In this document: piece after piece, positions 1-8,125 of the stretch
Layout of the letters: the number at the start of each line of letters is the position of its first letter
How positions within the stretch are numbered: the first letter of the stretch is position 1
The notes under the pieces: model-generated
Told to the model about the DNA's origin: nothing
Databases searched by the model: none
Seen by the model: the letters and a program-made list of their open reading frames with translations, nothing else
Assembly: GCA_902536935.1 (NCBI GenBank)
Contig: CACAZM010000012.1
Span: 1 to 50,327, forward strand
Direction of reading: 5' to 3'
DNA: 50,327 nucleotides
From: an uncultured Bacteroidota bacterium
GTDB lineage: Bacteria > Bacteroidota > Bacteroidia > Flavobacteriales > Flavobacteriaceae
Program-made: the position numbers and the translations under genes

Positions 1-303
1 CGCTCTAATGTACAGTTCAAAATGACTTACAGCTTGACCGTTTAGATCTATATCACTTTCTTCACCAAATACAATTTCATTGATTAGTCGTCTAGTAATG
101 GGATTCCCAACAGGTATCCACGGAATGGAGGCACAGGTGAGTTCGAGCTGTAAACGCTTAAGTAATGACATAAAATCCCAAACTGCAAATACATGGGTTT
201 CCATAAATAGCCGAATAGCGTCTATAGAATCGATCTTGTTGTACAGTGGGTGGTTGACTAATACAGAACGGTACTCATCTAGGTGAGTTGTAGTTTCTAT
301 CAT
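1..303 (-). CDS. DUF3050 family protein (C-terminus cut off by the window edge)
   Basis: This is the first 101 codons of a minus-strand gene starting with ATG at 303; the rest lies beyond position 1. The reading frame is open to the edge and contains the stretches [30 protein letters not shown] and [11 protein letters not shown] followed by SHFELYIRA, which I recognise as the N-terminal half of DUF3050. That family has a haem-oxygenase-like helical fold, but its reaction is not established as far as I know. The gene is divergent from HMG-CoA lyase, with 93 bp between the start codons. No TAnnTTTG element was found upstream. The plus-strand frame across the same bases is a shadow without family features. 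Confidence 0.85.
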   Translation of the reverse strand, partial: MIETTTHLDEYRSVLVNHPLYNKIDSIDAIRLFMETHVFAVWDFMSLLKRLQLELTCASIPWIPVGNPITRRLINEIVFGEESDIDLNGQAVSHFELYIRA

Positions 304-384
304 CGGATTTAAATTTTTCTTTTTCAGCTGTAAAATTACATAAAATCCCATCGAATACCTAAAGACTTTTGCCTTACAATTCTG

Positions 385-392
385 TACATTTG
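385..392 (+). promoter_or_regulatory. Candidate -7 promoter element (TACATTTG) of HMG-CoA lyase
   Basis: TACATTTG matches the Bacteroidota -7 consensus TAnnTTTG. It ends 4 bases before the ATG at 397, so a transcript starting at the usual distance would have almost no leader. No well-spaced -33 TTG is visible; the nearest TTG is only about 13 bases upstream. Confidence 0.45.
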
Positions 393-396
393 AAAT

Positions 397-1260
397 ATGG
401 TATCGCCTAAAATCATTGAATGCCCCAGAGATGCAATGCAAGGTATAAAACCTTTTATTCCAACTACTGAAAAGGTGAACTACCTTCAGTTTTTGCTTCA
501 AGTTGGTTTTCATTCCCTTGATTTTGGAAGCTTCGTTTCTGCAAGAGCAGTTCCACAAATGCAAGATACATCAGAGGTTCTTGATCAACTTGAATTGTCA
601 AAAACCAAAACCAAACTATTGGCAATTGTTGCCAATTTGTTAGGTGCAGAAACAGCACTTAACTTTGAACAAATCGAATATATTGGATTCCCATTTTCCA
701 TATCTGAAAATTTCCAAATGCGAAACACCCACAAAACGATTTCGGAATCTCTGTACAGTCTTGAACAAATTAAAAAACTAACAGATATATCCAATAAGAC
801 ATTAGTAGTGTACTTGTCAATGGGGTTTGGGAACCCATATGGAGACCCCTGGAGTGCAGATGTTGTTTCGCAATGGGTGGAGCGGCTGGCACAGATGGAT
901 ATCGAAATTATTTCACTTTCTGATACGGTAGGGCAGGCAGTCCCAGAAGATATTACCTATTTGTATTCTACATTAATACCAACTTTTCCCTCAATCGAGT
1001 TTGGGGCTCATTTTCATACTCATCCAAATGGGGGGTATGAAAAACTTACTGCTGCTTTCGAAGCTGGGTGCGGACGCTTTGATGGAGCAATACATGGTTT
1101 TGGTGGTTGTCCAATGGCGAGTGACGCCTTGATTGGAAATATGCCAACAGAAAAGTTGGTCACATTCTTTAATGAACGAGGGATTGAGATAGACCTTTGT
1201 ATGACAACCTTTGAATCTGCAATGAATGAAACAAAAAAATTATTTTCGAAATATTCATAA
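397..1260 (+). CDS. Hydroxymethylglutaryl-CoA lyase
   Basis: The enzyme cleaves HMG-CoA to acetyl-CoA and acetoacetate, the last step of leucine breakdown in the cytoplasm. The 287-residue product is a single HMGL-like TIM barrel of normal bacterial length. Visible motifs are ECPRDAMQG at residues 8-16, containing the catalytic Arg-Asp pair R11/D12; HFHTHP at 205-210, with metal-ligand histidines; and GFGGCP at 234-239, where C238 matches the conserved active-site cysteine. The start fits because the barrel begins immediately with IIECPRD. No other leucine-pathway gene is adjacent. Citramalate or isopropylmalate synthase is less likely because the GGCP signature is that of HMG-CoA lyase. Confidence 0.92.
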   Translation: MVSPKIIECPRDAMQGIKPFIPTTEKVNYLQFLLQVGFHSLDFGSFVSARAVPQMQDTSEVLDQLELSKTKTKLLAIVANLLGAETALNFEQIEYIGFPFSISENFQMRNTHKTISESLYSLEQIKKLTDISNKTLVVYLSMGFGNPYGDPWSADVVSQWVERLAQMDIEIISLSDTVGQAVPEDITYLYSTLIPTFPSIEFGAHFHTHPNGGYEKLTAAFEAGCGRFDGAIHGFGGCPMASDALIGNMPTEKLVTFFNERGIEIDLCMTTFESAMNETKKLFSKYS

Positions 1261-1319
1261 TTTTTAATTATTCTAAATGTAAATTATTGATTTCAAAAAA
1301 AATACAGTTAAAAAAACAA

Positions 1320-1327
1320 TATATTTG
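1320..1327 (+). promoter_or_regulatory. Candidate -7 promoter element (TATATTTG) of the 46-residue gene
   Basis: TATATTTG fits TAnnTTTG exactly and lies 15 bases before the ATG at 1343. It supports that short frame being transcribed separately from HMG-CoA lyase. A spaced -33 element was not evident. Confidence 0.5.
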
Positions 1328-1342
1328 GTTTAAACTACTAAA

Positions 1343-1483
1343 ATGGAAAACTTAAGTGTAAGCAACTCTTGTGTAAACTGTTCTAACATCAATATTGATT
1401 TTAAGTGTGAAGTTCATAGTTTAATAGTTAATGAAAAATACACTTGTAACGATTTTGATTTATCTACTAATATATCAGAATAG
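1343..1483 (+). CDS. Small Cys-rich protein of unknown function (46 aa)
   Basis: ATG at 1343 opens a 46-codon frame ending in TAG at 1481-1483. The product begins MENLSVSNSC and contains a CVNC pair (C10, C13), C22, H25 and C35. Four cysteines and a histidine in 46 residues suggest zinc or iron-sulfur binding, or a disulfide-stabilised peptide; there is no signal peptide or membrane segment. A good -7 promoter element sits just upstream. The gene ends 22 bases from the end of the convergent DCC gene. I do not recognise a named family. A longer frame starting at 1431 in another phase lacks a promoter and a coherent product. Confidence 0.55.
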   Translation: MENLSVSNSCVNCSNINIDFKCEVHSLIVNEKYTCNDFDLSTNISE

Positions 1484-1505
1484 TGATTCTGGTATATGTG
1501 ATACA

Positions 1506-1907
1506 CTAGCTCAATATTCTTTTACTAATTATAGTGTTTGGCAAAGAACATATTTTCTTTTTGCCAAAAATTTTGTACCTAAAAAAAGCTACCAAACTAT
1601 ACCCTATATCCAAAATTGCTTTAGGTATAATTTCTAAAACAGCTATTAATGTCTTGTTGTAATCAATTGTTTTTAAACAAAGAATAACGGCTTCAGATTT
1701 TTTAAAAAAATTCTTTTTCGAATTGATTACAACAACACTATTTTTGAGCTTTATTTCAGAATAATTTTTATTAATGTAATCACTTTCAAATGTTGTAAAG
1801 TAAATTTTATTGTATTTATCTTTTTTTGCAATCCATTTCACAAAATTGTCACACAATATGCAATACCCATCAAAAACAATGATAATATTTCCATCATCTA
1901 TAACCAT
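1506..1907 (-). CDS. DCC family (DUF393) thiol-disulfide oxidoreductase-like protein
   Basis: The 133-residue protein has the DCC signature near its N-terminus: VFDGYCILC, with cysteines C16 and C19 in a CxxC arrangement. It ends with a KKICSLPN...KRIL segment, typical of the family (often CxLP...RFL). DCC proteins are thioredoxin-like and are sometimes fused to HTTM/gamma-carboxylase-like membrane domains. Here the gene is the last of the operon, 16 bp after the TonB receptor and two genes after the carboxylase homologue. A role in passing electrons to a thiol or quinone step is an inference. There is no signal peptide, so the cytoplasm is the likely location. Confidence 0.85.
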   Translation of the reverse strand: MVIDDGNIIIVFDGYCILCDNFVKWIAKKDKYNKIYFTTFESDYINKNYSEIKLKNSVVVINSKKNFFKKSEAVILCLKTIDYNKTLIAVLEIIPKAILDIGYSLVAFFRYKIFGKKKICSLPNTIISKRILS

Positions 1908-1923
1908 ATTTTAAATTAATATA

Positions 1924-4350
1924 CTAGTTAATAAATTGAATAGTTATGTAGTAATTTCTTGGGGGAGATGGAATAATACCAGGTCCCGGATAAGCTGTCG
2001 CTCTACGAGTGAAATATGATTTATCAAATACATTATTTACTCCAAATTCAAGTTTTACTTTGTTTAATTTATAGTTCATAGAGAAGTCCATTACATTGTA
2101 CTCTGGTATCTTTCCTATAACCCCACTCAGATTAGATTCTATTGCATTTGAGGAGTCTGAATATTGATCAGAAATATAAGAATATTGTAAATAACTTGTA
2201 AAATTTTTAAATCCAAATTTTATACCAGCTTTAAAATTTATGTTTGGAACAAATTCAACTTTTTTTCCTTCAACACCTGATTCATTTGATTTAATATACT
2301 CTGAGTTCAATAAAGAAAAGTTTGAAAATAAATTTAAGTTATAATGATTTTTTTCATAAAAAATATCTCTAAGATTAATATCAGCCAAGCCTTCAATTCC
2401 GTAAATTATTGCTTGCCCAGTATTTGTTCTAAAAGCTTTAACATTGCCATCTTCCAATTCTTTTTGGATAAACCCAATTCTGTTATCATAGTTTATTACA
2501 AAACCACTAATGTCGTAATTGACAAAATTCTTTACATTTCCTCTTGTGCCGATATCAAATGTAAAGCCAGATTCATCATTGATGTCTGAATCAATTGCAT
2601 ATGCAGGGTTTACAGTGCTCATATCAGAAAAAGTGACAGAACGGTAATTTTGAGACGTATTTAAATAGATTTCTATAGATGAATTATATTTATAACTAAA
2701 CCCAATTCCTGACAATAGAAAAATGCGTTTGTTCGTTCGGTTTTCATCGAAACTTTCATTTGATATCACGTTGAAAGCAGCGTCAAGTAAAATTTGCCTG
2801 TAAGATCCAATACTTTTTGTGTTTATGTATTCAAATCGAAACCCAGGAGTAATTGAAAACCGGTCATTTATTTTGAAAATGTTTTCTCCAAATAATGAGA
2901 AGTTTGTGTTTGGATAGTTATATTTCGATTGGTTGGTGTAATATGGAAATAAATCATTGTAAAATTTAAAATCAGGGTCTTTTCCTGTAGATCCTGGCCC
3001 TTGACGAGAACTATTACTTGATTTGTAGTATTTTAGACCAAATAAAAAAACAGCATTTTTTTTAAAGAAACTAAATTCCTTTAATAGTTTTGATTCAAAG
3101 CCAAAATTATTAAAATTTCCTACTATCAGATCTCTTTGATCATTAGAATCTATCTGAGATACTCTGTTGACTCTAAAACCGAGTGCTTTTCTGCTTGCAT
3201 CAAGCCCAAAAAATTGAAAGGAAAAATTTGTTCTATCGTTTATTTTCTTAAGAAGTTTAATATTGTAAAGTAACCAATCTACATTAAACCAATTTCTGCT
3301 CCTTATGCTTTGTAATGGGTTCTCTTTGAACATTTTATCGTCAAGCCCCCCAGCTTGTTGAGATAAATAACTCAAATAGGTTAGCTCTAAAGCTAAATTT
3401 GTAGTTGAGTTAAAGTCATAATTGATGTTTAAATAAGAATTTGCTGACTCAAATTCAGAGTTCGGTCTAAATCCTTGACCTTTTTTATGATTATAAAATG
3501 CGTAGTAGCTAAATTTTTTCGAAGACCCACTGACCTCGCTGAAATTTGTAAATAAATTAAAGCTCCCTAATGTATTTCTAATTTTTAAGCTTATTTTTTT
3601 TTCTTTTACAGGATTTTTAAAAACGAAGTTTACAAGCCCCCCAAATTGTGTTCCATATTGTAGTGAAGCTGCCCCTCTAATAATTTCAATTCTATCTAGT
3701 GCCTCAGAGGGCGGGGTATAGTAACTTTCTGGATAACCTAATACATCTGCACTTATATCATATCCATTTTGACGTGTATTAAAATTTGAAGTTCTATTAG
3801 GATCTAGTCCCCTACCACCAATATTTAATTGTAGACCCGCATCATCATTTTGGAAAATATTTAAACCAGGAACTTGTGAAAAAATTTGTCTTGCATTATT
3901 TGTAGATAGATTGGCAAGACTTTCACTTATCAATATTACCTCATTTTTTTTTCCTGAATTGATTGAAGTTCCTTCATAATCTTTTAATCTTTTCAATGAA
4001 AATATTTTAGAGTTTCTTGCAATAACCTCAACTTCAGTTAAGACTTGACTAATTGGGTCTAATTGTAAAACAGTTCCATTTTTAAGAAATGATGTTTCGA
4101 CTTCTAAAATGTCATATCCATAATAAAATAGTGTTAAATTAATGTCAATGTTATCTACATAAGCGCTTACTTTTCCATCTGAATTTGAGATTTCAATTAA
4201 CCCAAGATTTCTATCATAAACTTCAACTCCTTCAATTGGCAGTCCTGAAATACTATCAACAATTAAAAAGTCAAGCTGACGATCTTGAGCAGTTATAATT
4301 GCTGAAACAAGAAAGAAAAATGGTTTAAAACTATAATTTATTAATCTCAT
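1924..4350 (-). CDS. TonB-dependent outer-membrane receptor, FecA-like
   Basis: The 808-residue receptor imports a substrate, probably an iron chelate, across the outer membrane using TonB energy. In order: signal peptide (MRLINYSFKPFFFLVSAII, then AQ); a carboxypeptidase-regulatory-like domain (about 25-110) with IEGVEVYDRNLG; a plug with ISESLANL, VPGLNIFQ and NIGGRGLDPNR; IEIIRGAASLQYGTQFGG; then a 22-strand-type barrel ending in NYYITIQFIN. The closing FDKSYFTRRATAYPGPGI stretch resembles FecA-type iron(III) dicitrate receptors. I chose ATG 4350 over an upstream start at 4422 because a clean signal peptide starts there. It overlaps the end of the carboxylase gene by 20 bp, implying coupled translation. 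Confidence 0.9.
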   Translation of the reverse strand: MRLINYSFKPFFFLVSAIITAQDRQLDFLIVDSISGLPIEGVEVYDRNLGLIEISNSDGKVSAYVDNIDINLTLFYYGYDILEVETSFLKNGTVLQLDPISQVLTEVEVIARNSKIFSLKRLKDYEGTSINSGKKNEVILISESLANLSTNNARQIFSQVPGLNIFQNDDAGLQLNIGGRGLDPNRTSNFNTRQNGYDISADVLGYPESYYTPPSEALDRIEIIRGAASLQYGTQFGGLVNFVFKNPVKEKKISLKIRNTLGSFNLFTNFSEVSGSSKKFSYYAFYNHKKGQGFRPNSEFESANSYLNINYDFNSTTNLALELTYLSYLSQQAGGLDDKMFKENPLQSIRSRNWFNVDWLLYNIKLLKKINDRTNFSFQFFGLDASRKALGFRVNRVSQIDSNDQRDLIVGNFNNFGFESKLLKEFSFFKKNAVFLFGLKYYKSSNSSRQGPGSTGKDPDFKFYNDLFPYYTNQSKYNYPNTNFSLFGENIFKINDRFSITPGFRFEYINTKSIGSYRQILLDAAFNVISNESFDENRTNKRIFLLSGIGFSYKYNSSIEIYLNTSQNYRSVTFSDMSTVNPAYAIDSDINDESGFTFDIGTRGNVKNFVNYDISGFVINYDNRIGFIQKELEDGNVKAFRTNTGQAIIYGIEGLADINLRDIFYEKNHYNLNLFSNFSLLNSEYIKSNESGVEGKKVEFVPNINFKAGIKFGFKNFTSYLQYSYISDQYSDSSNAIESNLSGVIGKIPEYNVMDFSMNYKLNKVKLEFGVNNVFDKSYFTRRATAYPGPGIIPSPPRNYYITIQFIN

Positions 4351-5701
4351 GTGGATATGGATTGATCCAATCTTTGTGTAAAATGGAGTTTTTAATTCCA
4401 TATAAATTAATCTTAGGGTCAATTAGACGCTCACTTTTTCTTCCATTAAGTGTTGCAAAAGCGTCAACATAAACTTCAACATTATTCAATCCTTTTTCTG
4501 TATAATAATCACCTAAAAATTGAGCAAATTCAACAATAAAATCTGGTTGAAAGCTCATTTGTTTTTCTTGAAAAGGAGTTAAAAAATCTTCATTGTTAAC
4601 ATAAAACTCTTGATTGTCATCAGAGTTAATAATTCTAAAATCAGTATGACCTCTTTTTTCAACTAACATTACCCTCCATGAAAATCGGTAACCCTGTTCT
4701 GTCCAAAACAATTCACCTGGATAAAGTTTGTAACGTAGTGGAATTAAAATTTGCAGTAACAAAAATCCAGCAATTAGGTACATTGAATTTCGACTATGAT
4801 TTAAAATTTTTGGTTTCTCAACCCTTTTTTTAAGGTTTTTATATAATCTGGTTTTATTGACTAGTCTTCTTAGAAATAAAATGATTTGGTCATGATATGA
4901 ATAATTAAAGAAAATAAAGCAGCTCACGATCATTATATAAGGGAACATTCCAATAGCTGGAAATAAAACTTTGGTCAGCACATGAAAAATTACAACTAAT
5001 AAAAACGCAAACCATCTTGTCCGTTTAATATAAAGTAAGAAAGGAATTAAACAATCGTATAACATCCCTCCCCAACTCATTATGTAATGCACCCATTTTT
5101 TTTGTAATAATTCACCAATTAATGGAATGTCATAACTTCCTTGAAGCCATATTTTTAATGGTTGGGCATCAATAAGCCAGTCAGAATTTATTTTTGCAAA
5201 ACCTGCATAGAAATAAACTATACACAACATTACCTTGATTGAATCCACACTCCACCTCGGAATTAGTTTATCCTTATTATTCCTCAAAGAATCGATAGAA
5301 AAATAGTTGGCAGCTGGTAAAAAAATCAACATAAATGCTAATATGCTAATCAAATAATAATGATTAAGATATGTTGTTTTGTCCATCAACTCTATGTAAG
5401 TAAAGCTCAAAAAAAGTACTATTGAGGACAACTTATACTTATAGCCCAATGCAAAGCCCAGTGAAGATAATATACATAATAAAAAAATTAAGTATGTGTA
5501 GTTCCCAACAGGTTTGACCCAAGAAAAGCCCAAATATGAGAAATGAAAAACTGGATCTAGATAAAGTGATTTAATCCATCCATTAGACCAAAAACGAATT
5601 ATACTAAAAAAAATTAATAGTCCAAATGAAATTCTAAATATTACAAGAGGACTAGAAGAAGTTTTTGAGTTTATGTAATGCTTTAAACTATTTATGTTCA
5701 T
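4331..5701 (-). CDS. Vitamin K-dependent gamma-carboxylase homologue (HTTM domain, full length)
   Basis: This 456-residue integral membrane protein has the HTTM transmembrane core (about residues 18-265) followed by a soluble C-terminal region (about 320-450). Motifs shared with animal gamma-glutamyl carboxylase are clear: DKTTYLNHYYL, with H114 in place of the essential His of human NNHSYL; VYFYAGFAKINSDWL, with K170 aligning to the catalytic Lys of YFIAGVKKLDADW; and FPAIGMFPYIM. Known family members use vitamin K hydroquinone, CO2 and O2 to carboxylate glutamate; some bacterial ones may do only the quinone oxidation. The gene is 5 bp after the imelysin gene. Substrate and activity are unknown. 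The family assignment is strong, but the reaction is inferred. Confidence 0.88.
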   Translation of the reverse strand: MNINSLKHYINSKTSSSPLVIFRISFGLLIFFSIIRFWSNGWIKSLYLDPVFHFSYLGFSWVKPVGNYTYLIFLLCILSSLGFALGYKYKLSSIVLFLSFTYIELMDKTTYLNHYYLISILAFMLIFLPAANYFSIDSLRNNKDKLIPRWSVDSIKVMLCIVYFYAGFAKINSDWLIDAQPLKIWLQGSYDIPLIGELLQKKWVHYIMSWGGMLYDCLIPFLLYIKRTRWFAFLLVVIFHVLTKVLFPAIGMFPYIMIVSCFIFFNYSYHDQIILFLRRLVNKTRLYKNLKKRVEKPKILNHSRNSMYLIAGFLLLQILIPLRYKLYPGELFWTEQGYRFSWRVMLVEKRGHTDFRIINSDDNQEFYVNNEDFLTPFQEKQMSFQPDFIVEFAQFLGDYYTEKGLNNVEVYVDAFATLNGRKSERLIDPKINLYGIKNSILHKDWINPYPHEINKL

Positions 5702-5706
5702 AAACT

Positions 5707-6801
5707 TTAGTCACCGTCAGCATCCATGTAGTCGACGCTTATATCCATCATAGAAATCATATCAGTTTTTAATAGAACAACTCCTTCTTGTAATTCTTGA
5801 AAAACTTCTAGAAGTTTCAAATTATCATTTTCGACTATTGCTGAAAAATTATCATCTAGAGATTGCATTTTTGTATTTGCACTTCTGAAAGCGTCTAAAA
5901 TTGAGTTTGACAGTAAATTTTGACCTTCTAAGAAATCTAAGTATGATTTAAAGCTTTCACCCTTAATATTGTTAGAAATATTGCATTTACCGATAAAGAA
6001 ATTATTACATGCTTTAAGAGCTTCGATAGCAAGAATTTTAGATAAATTTTTAGCATAGAAAGCTTCAACGTTTTGAGGGCGCTTTAATGCCCATCTTCCG
6101 GCGGGTATACCAAATTTATTTGTTCTTAGACCCTTTTCGTAGTAATAAACATAATCATTAACAAGCATATTTAAACTTGACGATGAGTTATTGCCAAAAG
6201 AATTTACAAATTCAGTTCTATTAATTTTCCAATCCTCAATGACAGTGGATGTATTGGAAATCATCTTATTCACAAGTATTTTTAAGTAGGCCAGTGAATT
6301 GTTATTCTGATTTGAGTAGGTTAAAAGGATTTCATTGTCATTCTCGCCCAATCCAAATAACATGTAATCTAATGCAGGAAAACCTTGGGCTGAATATTCA
6401 TTTTGTCCTGAATCTAAGTCCAAATCAACTTTAATCATATTTAGATGAATTCGCGATACATTTGATGGATAAATATTCATTTTCTGGGGGTAGTAAATCT
6501 CCTCAGCCTTTCCAATATTAAACATTTCGACGTGTTGCCATGATCTGTATGCTTCAAAAAAACTATCTCGTAAGCTTGTAAGGGAAGTTAAATCCAGCTT
6601 CTCAGAAAAAGAATCCAGATTGTTTTTTAATCCATTTAGTTTTTCTTCCAAATCATAAAAGGAAGGTAAAATAATGTTATCTGTGAGGTTAACAAGCATT
6701 GCTTGTCTATCAAAATCATCATCTTCAGGGTTACTACTAGTATCTTCTGAAGTACATGAAAATAAAAGTGTTAAAAATAACACGTTAAGTATTTTTTTCA
6801 T
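5707..6801 (-). CDS. Imelysin-like lipoprotein (peptidase M75 family)
   Basis: The 364-residue product is a predicted lipoprotein: MKKILNVLFLTLLFSC with the lipidated Cys at 16. The mature part is the all-helical imelysin fold, recognised from FFEAYRSWQHVEMFNIGKAE, GFPALDYMLFGLG and FGIPAGRWAL. Imelysin-like proteins are iron-regulated in several bacteria and are thought to bind iron or haem at the cell surface; most are no longer regarded as proteases. The family GxHxxE motif is not obvious here. The gene lies between the DUF4856 lipoprotein and the carboxylase homologue in the same operon, consistent with metal handling. A separate -7 element and a stem-loop lie just upstream of its start. 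Confidence 0.85.
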   Translation of the reverse strand: MKKILNVLFLTLLFSCTSEDTSSNPEDDDFDRQAMLVNLTDNIILPSFYDLEEKLNGLKNNLDSFSEKLDLTSLTSLRDSFFEAYRSWQHVEMFNIGKAEEIYYPQKMNIYPSNVSRIHLNMIKVDLDLDSGQNEYSAQGFPALDYMLFGLGENDNEILLTYSNQNNNSLAYLKILVNKMISNTSTVIEDWKINRTEFVNSFGNNSSSSLNMLVNDYVYYYEKGLRTNKFGIPAGRWALKRPQNVEAFYAKNLSKILAIEALKACNNFFIGKCNISNNIKGESFKSYLDFLEGQNLLSNSILDAFRSANTKMQSLDDNFSAIVENDNLKLLEVFQELQEGVVLLKTDMISMMDISVDYMDADGD

Positions 6802-6808
6802 AGCGGTA

Positions 6809-6816
6809 CAAAAATA
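6809..6816 (-). promoter_or_regulatory. Candidate -7 element (TATTTTTG) for internal transcription at the imelysin gene
   Basis: On the minus strand TATTTTTG fits TAnnTTTG and ends 7 bases before the imelysin ATG at 6801. It overlaps the last two bases of the downstream arm of a perfect inverted repeat. It could let the last four genes be transcribed separately from DUF4856. No convincing -33 element was seen. Confidence 0.35.
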
Positions 6817-6846
6817 ACAAACAGAAAATAAATTTTCTGTTTGTTA
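6815..6846 (-). repeat. Perfect 14-bp inverted repeat with 4-nt loop between DUF4856 and imelysin genes
   Basis: Arms 6815-6828 and 6833-6846 are exact reverse complements (TAACAAACAGAAAA / TTTTCTGTTTGTTA) around TAAA. On the minus strand the hairpin is followed by five T residues, so it could act as a weak terminator/attenuator or an mRNA-processing site. It also touches a -7 element, so a protein-binding operator is the other possibility. Confidence 0.7.
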
Positions 6847-6870
6847 CACATATTAATTATAAAAACATAT

Positions 6871-8034
6871 TTAAATATCAAATCTTGATTTGATTTCATC
6901 GTGCATGTTTAATATTGCACTTGGTTCTATTGTATAGAAATTATTAAGTTGTTCAAGGAAAGTATCAACTTCTACTTTAGAAAAGTAGGGTTCATCTTCG
7001 CCGTTATTTGTGAATTGCAAGCTTAAAACAAAACCGTATCCTTCTGAAAGACCATGGAATGATTCCCTACGATCACTGCCACTTGAAATCTTAGTGTAGG
7101 CACTTTCTAAGTAATGCACAGCATATTGGCCAATAACTTTTGACAGCTCTTGCTTAATTATTTTTGCTTGAGCTTCACGTTCCGAATAATTTTTTGCAAC
7201 TATGGCAGCTCTTCCTCTTTTAAATGCTTGATACACTTTTTCTGCAATTCCTTGATGGTAGTTTTCATCTGCTTTGATAAAGTATTTCATCAACAAATTA
7301 CCGGAAGATTCTCCCGATGCTGGTAAACCGAAATTTAAAGTAACATCATTCACCTGTCCATAGAGATACCCAAATCCTTCATCCCATTTATGTTCCATAT
7401 CAGTGTAGTTTTTATCCCCAGAAAGTATATCGCTATTATTGTCCTCTACTTTTGTGCCCGAGTCTAGTTGGTCTGGATGTATATAATTGTTAATTATTTG
7501 GTCTAAACAAAATGCTCCGATTAACCCTTTAAAAAATAGTTGGTCTATTTCATGACCATTTTCAGTAAAATGATAATTACCATATTGTCCAGCATTTCCA
7601 TTCGATGCATCAGCAGCCCAGTTGGGAATAATTTTTTCTGTGTAGTCTGTTAGCAATTGAACAAATTGAGATTTAGTCAAGGCATTCCCTCTTAATGATG
7701 AGGCTGATGTTTTTGAGCCTATAATTTTTGAAGTTCCATTTAATTTATCATCAGAGAATCCTGCAGAAGAACCATTTTCTCCTTGGAACATTTTGTTTAA
7801 GTCACTTAATGTGAATGAATTGTCATTTAGTGCGTTATAAAGTTCATCACTTTGATTGAGTCTTGTAGTTTGTCCTGAGTAACTTACAGAAGACATTCCA
7901 TTTCTTTCGAAAATGTATGTTTCTGGGACAATTACTTCATTTTCTAAATCATGCTCATGATTGTGATTTTCATCATCTCCACAAGAAACTAATATCAATA
8001 TTAATGTTAGGAGTGCTGTAATTTTAAATTTCAT
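6871..8034 (-). CDS. DUF4856 lipoprotein, His-rich N-terminus
   Basis: The 387-residue protein starts MKFKITALLTLILILVSC with a lipobox Cys at 18, followed by a His/Asp-rich tail (GDDENHNHEHD) that could bind metal. The mature domain matches DUF4856 as I know it: YTEKIIPNWAA, GQYGNYHFTENGHEIDQLFFKGLIGAFCLDQI and HKWDEGFGYLYG. The family's function is unestablished, but it commonly sits next to imelysin in Bacteroidota. I chose ATG 8034; an upstream start at 8067 would lie before the expected transcription start from the -7 element at 8070-8077. It is the first gene of the five-gene operon. Confidence 0.85.
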   Translation of the reverse strand: MKFKITALLTLILILVSCGDDENHNHEHDLENEVIVPETYIFERNGMSSVSYSGQTTRLNQSDELYNALNDNSFTLSDLNKMFQGENGSSAGFSDDKLNGTSKIIGSKTSASSLRGNALTKSQFVQLLTDYTEKIIPNWAADASNGNAGQYGNYHFTENGHEIDQLFFKGLIGAFCLDQIINNYIHPDQLDSGTKVEDNNSDILSGDKNYTDMEHKWDEGFGYLYGQVNDVTLNFGLPASGESSGNLLMKYFIKADENYHQGIAEKVYQAFKRGRAAIVAKNYSEREAQAKIIKQELSKVIGQYAVHYLESAYTKISSGSDRRESFHGLSEGYGFVLSLQFTNNGEDEPYFSKVEVDTFLEQLNNFYTIEPSAILNMHDEIKSRFDI

Positions 8035-8069
8035 ATTATTATTATTATTTAGACTAATTAAAAACAATA

Positions 8070-8077
8070 CAAACCTA
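8070..8077 (-). promoter_or_regulatory. Candidate -7 element (TAGGTTTG) of the DUF4856-imelysin-carboxylase operon
   Basis: TAGGTTTG on the minus strand fits TAnnTTTG and lies about 35 bases upstream of the ATG at 8034. It makes the upstream start at 8067 unlikely. No -33 TTG was recognised. Confidence 0.5.
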
Positions 8078-8097
8078 CATAAAGATTGTTAAATAAA

Positions 8098-8118
8098 AAA
8101 ATTATTTAGAATAATTTT
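8098..8118. promoter_or_regulatory. 9-bp AT-rich inverted repeat in the divergent DUF4856/DoxX promoter region
   Basis: AAAATTATT (8098-8106) and AATAATTTT (8110-8118) are reverse complements around TAG. The site lies between the two divergent -7 elements, 7 bases from the one at 8126, which is suitable for an operator. The all-A/T arms make a chance match plausible. Confidence 0.3.
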
Positions 8119-8125
8119 AAATTAA

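Noticed and set aside
80-286. Plus-strand 68-codon open frame at the window start
   Set aside because: It lies opposite the DUF3050 coding sequence and has no signal, motif or promoter.
1431-1637. Plus-strand 68-codon frame downstream of the small Cys-rich gene
   Set aside because: It overlaps the 46-residue gene in another phase and runs into the convergent DCC gene; the product is not coherent.
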